A stretch of 26,776 nucleotides of DNA from Spirochaetales bacterium. GTDB taxonomy: Bacteria > Spirochaetota > Spirochaetia > Sphaerochaetales > Sphaerochaetaceae. The notes below the pieces were generated by a model. The model did not search any database, was not told where the DNA came from, and saw only the letters and a list, made by a program, of their open reading frames with translations. The stretch lies in contig JAGBRG010000110.1 in the NCBI GenBank assembly GCA_017632495.1, forward strand, positions 1 to 26,776, written 5' to 3'. Position numbers and translations under genes: made by a program. Positions 23,790-26,776 of the stretch are shown in pieces; positions within the stretch are counted from its first letter, which is position 1, and every line of letters starts with the position of its first letter.

Positions 23790-25139
23790 ATGGCTGAGCA
23801 GAAGACAATGGTAAGGAATCTCACGACAGGAAGCGTCGCAAGGCAGCTTCTTGTCTTTGCCATGCCTCTGTTTGTCTCCAATGCTCTTCAGGCAGTCTAC
23901 AACATGGTGGACATGATAATAGTCGGCCAGTTCATCGGAGGCTATGGAATGTCCGCCGTCTCCATCGGAGGAGATCTTCTTCATCTTTTAACCTTCGTGT
24001 CCATGGGCTTTGCCTCGGCAGGGCAGGTAATCATCGCACGGCACGTGGGTGAGGGCAGGATGGATGAGGTCAGAGAGACAATCGGAACCCTGTTTTCGTT
24101 CCTCCTTGCTGCATCAGTTCTGATATCTGTTGTCTGCTTTATTCTCCGCTATCCGATAATGCATGCCCTGAACACTCCGCCCGAGTCTTTCTCCTATGCC
24201 ATGGACTACATGGTCACATGCATAGTAGGTCTTGTCTTCATCTACGGCTACAACATAGTCTCAGCCGTACTCAGGGGTATGGGCGACAGCAAGCGTCCGT
24301 TCGTGTTCGTCGGTGTGGCTGCAATACTGAACATCATTTTGGACTATCTGTTTGTCGTAGTCTTCCATATGGAGGTCTTCGGAGCCGCGCTTGCAACGGT
24401 AATCGGCCAGGGTGTGAGCTTTATCTCATCTTTGATTTATCTGTATATCAGGCGACAAAGCTTCGGATTTGATTTCAAGCTCAGAAGCTTTGCAATCCAT
24501 TCAAGAACCCTCAAGCCTCTTGTGATGCTCGGCATTCCTATGGCGATTCAGGCAGCTGCCGTGAACTTCTCAAAGGTACTACTGATGTCTTGGATCAACC
24601 TTGAAGGAGTTCTTTATTCAGCCTTGGCCGGCATATTCAACAAGATTAATGTTGTAGGCGGTGTGATTTCAATGTCCTTCACTGCCGCAGGATCTTCGAT
24701 GGTCGGACAGAACCTCGGTGCCAGAAAATATGATAGGATCCCAAGGATTCTGGCTACTATTGCCGTAATCGGTCTTGGCCTGTTCTCTGCTATGACGTTG
24801 GTTCTGGTTGCTTCTCCGGATGTGGTTTTCGGCATGTTTACATCTGATACGGCCGTTCTGTCATTGGCAGGAATTCTGGTGATTCCGATGATTCTGAACT
24901 TCTATGGCGCGGCCACGCGAAGCATCAGCTTTGCTCTGATCAACGGCTCCGGAAACACTAAGCTCAATCTGGCTGTCGCACTTATTGACGGAATTATGAT
25001 GCGCATCGGACTTGCGGCGCTTTTGTGCTTCGGTCTTGGCATGGGCAGCCTGGGATGCTGGTATGGAGACGCCATTGCGGGTTTTGTGCCGTTCTTCATC
25101 GGTCTTGTTTTCTATCTTTCGGGCAAGTGGAAGAAGTAA
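23790..25139 (+). CDS. MATE family efflux transporter
   Basis: This integral membrane protein of 449 residues has about twelve hydrophobic helices in two repeats. The opening block VARQLLVFAMPLFVSNALQ, followed by AVYNMVDMIIVGQFIGG, is the signature of the NorM/DinF-type MATE superfamily, and LRGMGDSKRPF is the matching mid-repeat motif. It exports organic molecules in exchange for Na+ or H+. It starts 2 bases after the Ldh2 stop without an obvious close Shine-Dalgarno sequence, so it is probably translationally coupled. Its place at the end of a catabolic operon suggests export of an inhibitory substrate or aglycone, though MATE genes also occur in unrelated settings. Confidence 0.93.
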   Translation: MAEQKTMVRNLTTGSVARQLLVFAMPLFVSNALQAVYNMVDMIIVGQFIGGYGMSAVSIGGDLLHLLTFVSMGFASAGQVIIARHVGEGRMDEVRETIGTLFSFLLAASVLISVVCFILRYPIMHALNTPPESFSYAMDYMVTCIVGLVFIYGYNIVSAVLRGMGDSKRPFVFVGVAAILNIILDYLFVVVFHMEVFGAALATVIGQGVSFISSLIYLYIRRQSFGFDFKLRSFAIHSRTLKPLVMLGIPMAIQAAAVNFSKVLLMSWINLEGVLYSALAGIFNKINVVGGVISMSFTAAGSSMVGQNLGARKYDRIPRILATIAVIGLGLFSAMTLVLVASPDVVFGMFTSDTAVLSLAGILVIPMILNFYGAATRSISFALINGSGNTKLNLAVALIDGIMMRIGLAALLCFGLGMGSLGCWYGDAIAGFVPFFIGLVFYLSGKWKK

Positions 25140-25160
25140 TCAGACCGTTATTATGTCTGA
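25140..25160. promoter_or_regulatory. Small inverted repeat over the -35 region of the desulfidase-like gene
   Basis: TCAGAC (25140-25145) and GTCTGA (25155-25160) are perfect inverted copies separated by 9 bases. They start at the base after the MATE stop codon and end inside the proposed -35 (CTGACG, 25157-25162). The position suits a repressor operator. As a hairpin it is too weak and lacks a T-tract for termination. Confidence 0.35.
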
Positions 25161-25185
25161 CGTAAATCAAGTCCTGTGTTACAAT
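25157..25185 (+). promoter_or_regulatory. Promoter of the desulfidase-like gene, probably leaderless
   Basis: CTGACG (25157-25162, 4 of 6) is separated by 17 bases from TACAAT (25180-25185, 5 of 6). Only 7 bases separate the -10 from the ATG at 25193, and no Shine-Dalgarno sequence is visible, so the mRNA would begin at or almost at the start codon. Confidence 0.5.
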
Positions 25186-25192
25186 GTAAGTC

Positions 25193-26479
25193 ATGGAAAT
25201 AAAAGATGTTGTCAGACTTCTGAAAAGTGAGATGATTCCCGCCATGGGCTGTACCGAGCCCGCCGCGTCCGCTCTGGCTGGTGCAAAGGCACGTGAGCTT
25301 ATTGGAGACGACCGGATAAAAAGCATAGCAGTCTTTGCTTCCAGAGACATTGTGAAAAACGCAATGGGTGTGGGAATACCCGATTGCGAGCGCCGCGGAA
25401 TCCTTACCGCCGTTGCCCTGGGAATTGCCAAGGGAGATTCCTCAAAGGATCTGAACATCCTTTCCGACCTGACTCAGGAGGAGGTTGAGAAGGCCGCGTC
25501 TCTTTCCCTGACTCTTTCAATCGAGGAGAATGTCCCCCAGCTTTACATCCGTGTGGAGATAACAGGGGAAAGCCATTCTTGTAAGGTCGTTATTTCCGGA
25601 GAGCACAACAGGTTCTCTCATATCGAGCTTGATAACAAGGTTCTTGTGGATCTTCCTGCAGGTCTTACCGAGTCCAAAAGCAGGTGCGAGGAATCGCAGG
25701 CTCTGATGCAGATGACCCTTTCGGACATTGTAGGTTATTCCAATACAATCCCGTTTTCAGATCTGGCCTTCATACTGAAAGACATCGATGTGAACCTTGC
25801 AATCGCTAGGCACTCGCTTGAGGGCGAGTACGGCCTTCAGGTGGGAAAGGCCCTGATGGAGGGCCTGGATGAGAATAATATCAGGACCCTTGACGAGGCC
25901 TTCAGAATCGGTGCCTGCTATGCGGCAGCCGGAAGCGATGCCAGAATGAGCGGCTGCTCAATGCCGGTAATCATCAACAGCGGAAGCGGAAACCAGGGGC
26001 TGACTGTGACATTGCCCATTTACTGGGTCGGCAGATACCTCAAGTGCTCTGAAGAGACCATAGCCCGGGCTGTGTGTACCAGCGAACTTGTAGGTCTTGT
26101 GCTGACAGCAAGAAAGGACAGGCTTTCGGCCCTTTGCGGCGCCTTCACCGCGGCGATAGGAACGGCCTGCGGATATGTCTATCTTCTCGGCGGAGACGTC
26201 AGGCAGATGGATATGGCTATCAGGAACATGGTTGCAAACCTCACGGGCATAATCTGCGACGGGGCAAAGAACACCTGCGCCTTGAAGATCTACTCCTGTC
26301 TTGAAGCGGCTTCAATGAGTGTTAAGCTTGCCCTCAAAGGCCATTCTCCCGGAAAGGAAAGCGGCATTGTCGGGTCCGACAGCCTTGAGAGCATCCTTCA
26401 TCTGACCAAAATCAGCTCCGAGGGCATGGAAAAGACAGATAAGACCATACTGTCAATAATGCTTGGACAGAACGGTTAA
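25193..26479 (+). CDS. L-cysteine desulfidase/serine dehydratase alpha-like Fe-S protein (UPF0597/CyuA family)
   Basis: This 428-residue cytoplasmic protein matches the family at full length. Hallmarks are MGCTEPAASALAGA (18-31), SGSGNQGLTVTLP (263-275) and CDGAKNTCALK (355-365). Cys20, Cys315, Cys326, Cys355 and Cys362 are candidates for [4Fe-4S] ligation. Members release ammonia, pyruvate and sulfide from L-cysteine or act in related beta-eliminations; some have only serine-dehydratase-like annotation. It appears to have its own promoter, so it may be functionally separate from the sugar locus. Its stop codon overlaps that of the convergent membrane-protein gene (TTAA at 26476-26479). The start lacks a ribosome site but is the only good one for the conserved N-terminus. 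Confidence 0.9.
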   Translation: MEIKDVVRLLKSEMIPAMGCTEPAASALAGAKARELIGDDRIKSIAVFASRDIVKNAMGVGIPDCERRGILTAVALGIAKGDSSKDLNILSDLTQEEVEKAASLSLTLSIEENVPQLYIRVEITGESHSCKVVISGEHNRFSHIELDNKVLVDLPAGLTESKSRCEESQALMQMTLSDIVGYSNTIPFSDLAFILKDIDVNLAIARHSLEGEYGLQVGKALMEGLDENNIRTLDEAFRIGACYAAAGSDARMSGCSMPVIINSGSGNQGLTVTLPIYWVGRYLKCSEETIARAVCTSELVGLVLTARKDRLSALCGAFTAAIGTACGYVYLLGGDVRQMDMAIRNMVANLTGIICDGAKNTCALKIYSCLEAASMSVKLALKGHSPGKESGIVGSDSLESILHLTKISSEGMEKTDKTILSIMLGQNG

Positions 26480-26776
26480 GCTCCGGCTCTGTTGAGTTTC
26501 CAGAGAGCATAACTCAGAAGAAAGGTGAAGATGGCAAAGAAGGGGTACACCAAAAGTACACTTTGGGTTCCGAGCTGGAAGAACTGATACCAGTCGTAGC
26601 CTTTCTCAATCACGCCGTTTTTCATGTGGCTGAATGTGGCTATGGCGTAATAGATTCCGTATAGAACCAAGGGAATATAGCTGAAAAGATTATGTTTCAG
26701 TGCAATGGAAGTCGTTTTCTCATACAGGACAAAGACAACGATGCTCAGTACTGGAACAGCCAGATGCATTATGAAA
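26476..26776 (-). CDS. C-terminal part of a polytopic membrane protein of unknown function (partial)
   Basis: The reading frame stays open to the right edge, so the gene start is outside the window; an internal ATG at 26769 need not be the start. About 99 residues are visible with three hydrophobic segments: LAVPVLSIVVFVLYE, FSYIPLVLYGIYYAIATF and VLLVYPFFAIFTFLLSYALW. It ends in WKLNRAGA. The first segment, a His-x-x-x-P followed by a membrane helix and a charged loop, is loosely like the Pr6Pr/FAR-17a type of small membrane proteins, but this is a weak impression. It converges on the desulfidase-like gene, sharing stop-codon bases, and is probably unrelated to the catabolic locus. Confidence 0.6.
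   Translation of the reverse strand, partial: FIMHLAVPVLSIVVFVLYEKTTSIALKHNLFSYIPLVLYGIYYAIATFSHMKNGVIEKGYDWYQFFQLGTQSVLLVYPFFAIFTFLLSYALWKLNRAGA

Noticed and set aside
1..26776. tRNA, rRNA, CRISPR arrays, IS elements, integrases, attachment sites, riboswitches
   Set aside because: No tandem spacer repeats, transposase or integrase motifs, long terminal inverted repeats or RNA-gene-like segments were seen on reading; gaps between genes are all about 130 bases or less.

Overview
The window (about 27 kb, mid-range GC) is a dense bacterial catabolic locus. A spirochaete is the most likely host, probably a gut or sediment relative of Sphaerochaeta. The evidence is indirect: the solute-binding protein at 13568 has a type I (non-lipoprotein) signal peptide ending in VFA-QS with a spirochaete-like SAAE start to the mature protein, which suits a diderm periplasm. 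Sugar ABC transporters, Gfo/Idh/MocA oxidoreductases and TIM-barrel sugar isomerases are also present in numbers typical of these organisms. No rRNA, tRNA, CRISPR, IS element or prophage gene was seen.

Left block (1-6893, + strand): the last 27 codons of a periplasmic sugar-binding protein, a hairpin, a double-domain sugar ABC ATPase and an RbsC-type permease. After a 107-bp gap with phased TCTGTC repeats come three tightly coupled reductase genes: an Old Yellow Enzyme (OYE) family flavin/Fe-S protein, a short-chain dehydrogenase (SDR), and a fumarate-reductase-like FAD protein.

Middle block (6886-19887): a cytoplasmic GH43 glycosidase on the - strand is divergent from a long + strand operon. 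That operon encodes two LplB/YtcP-type permeases, a TIM-barrel isomerase, a PreA/dihydroorotate-dehydrogenase-like flavin/Fe-S protein, a Gfo/Idh/MocA dehydrogenase, the abundant solute-binding protein, a cytoplasmic heparinase II/III-family protein, a second isomerase, a second Gfo/Idh/MocA dehydrogenase and an acetyl-esterase-like hydrolase. The transporter has no ATPase gene here, as is usual for this class, so a shared ATPase elsewhere must power it.

Right block (19938-26776): a membrane-anchored AraC-type regulator, a third Gfo/Idh/MocA dehydrogenase, a malate/lactate-type (Ldh2) dehydrogenase, a MATE exporter, an L-cysteine-desulfidase-like Fe-S lyase, and the end of an unrelated membrane protein on the - strand.

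Working model (inference): acylated, uronate- or pentose-bearing oligosaccharides or glycosides are imported, then deacetylated and cleaved inside the cell by the esterase, GH43 and the heparinase-like protein. The sugars are oxidised or isomerised by the Gfo/Idh/MocA, isomerase and Ldh2 proteins. The unusual part is the set of ene-reductase-type proteins (OYE + SDR + FAD protein, plus the PreA-like protein), whose order resembles the reductase sets of equol and bile-acid 7-dehydroxylation clusters. They suggest that an unsaturated compound, such as an aglycone or an unsaturated sugar acid, is also reduced, with the MATE protein as a possible exit route.
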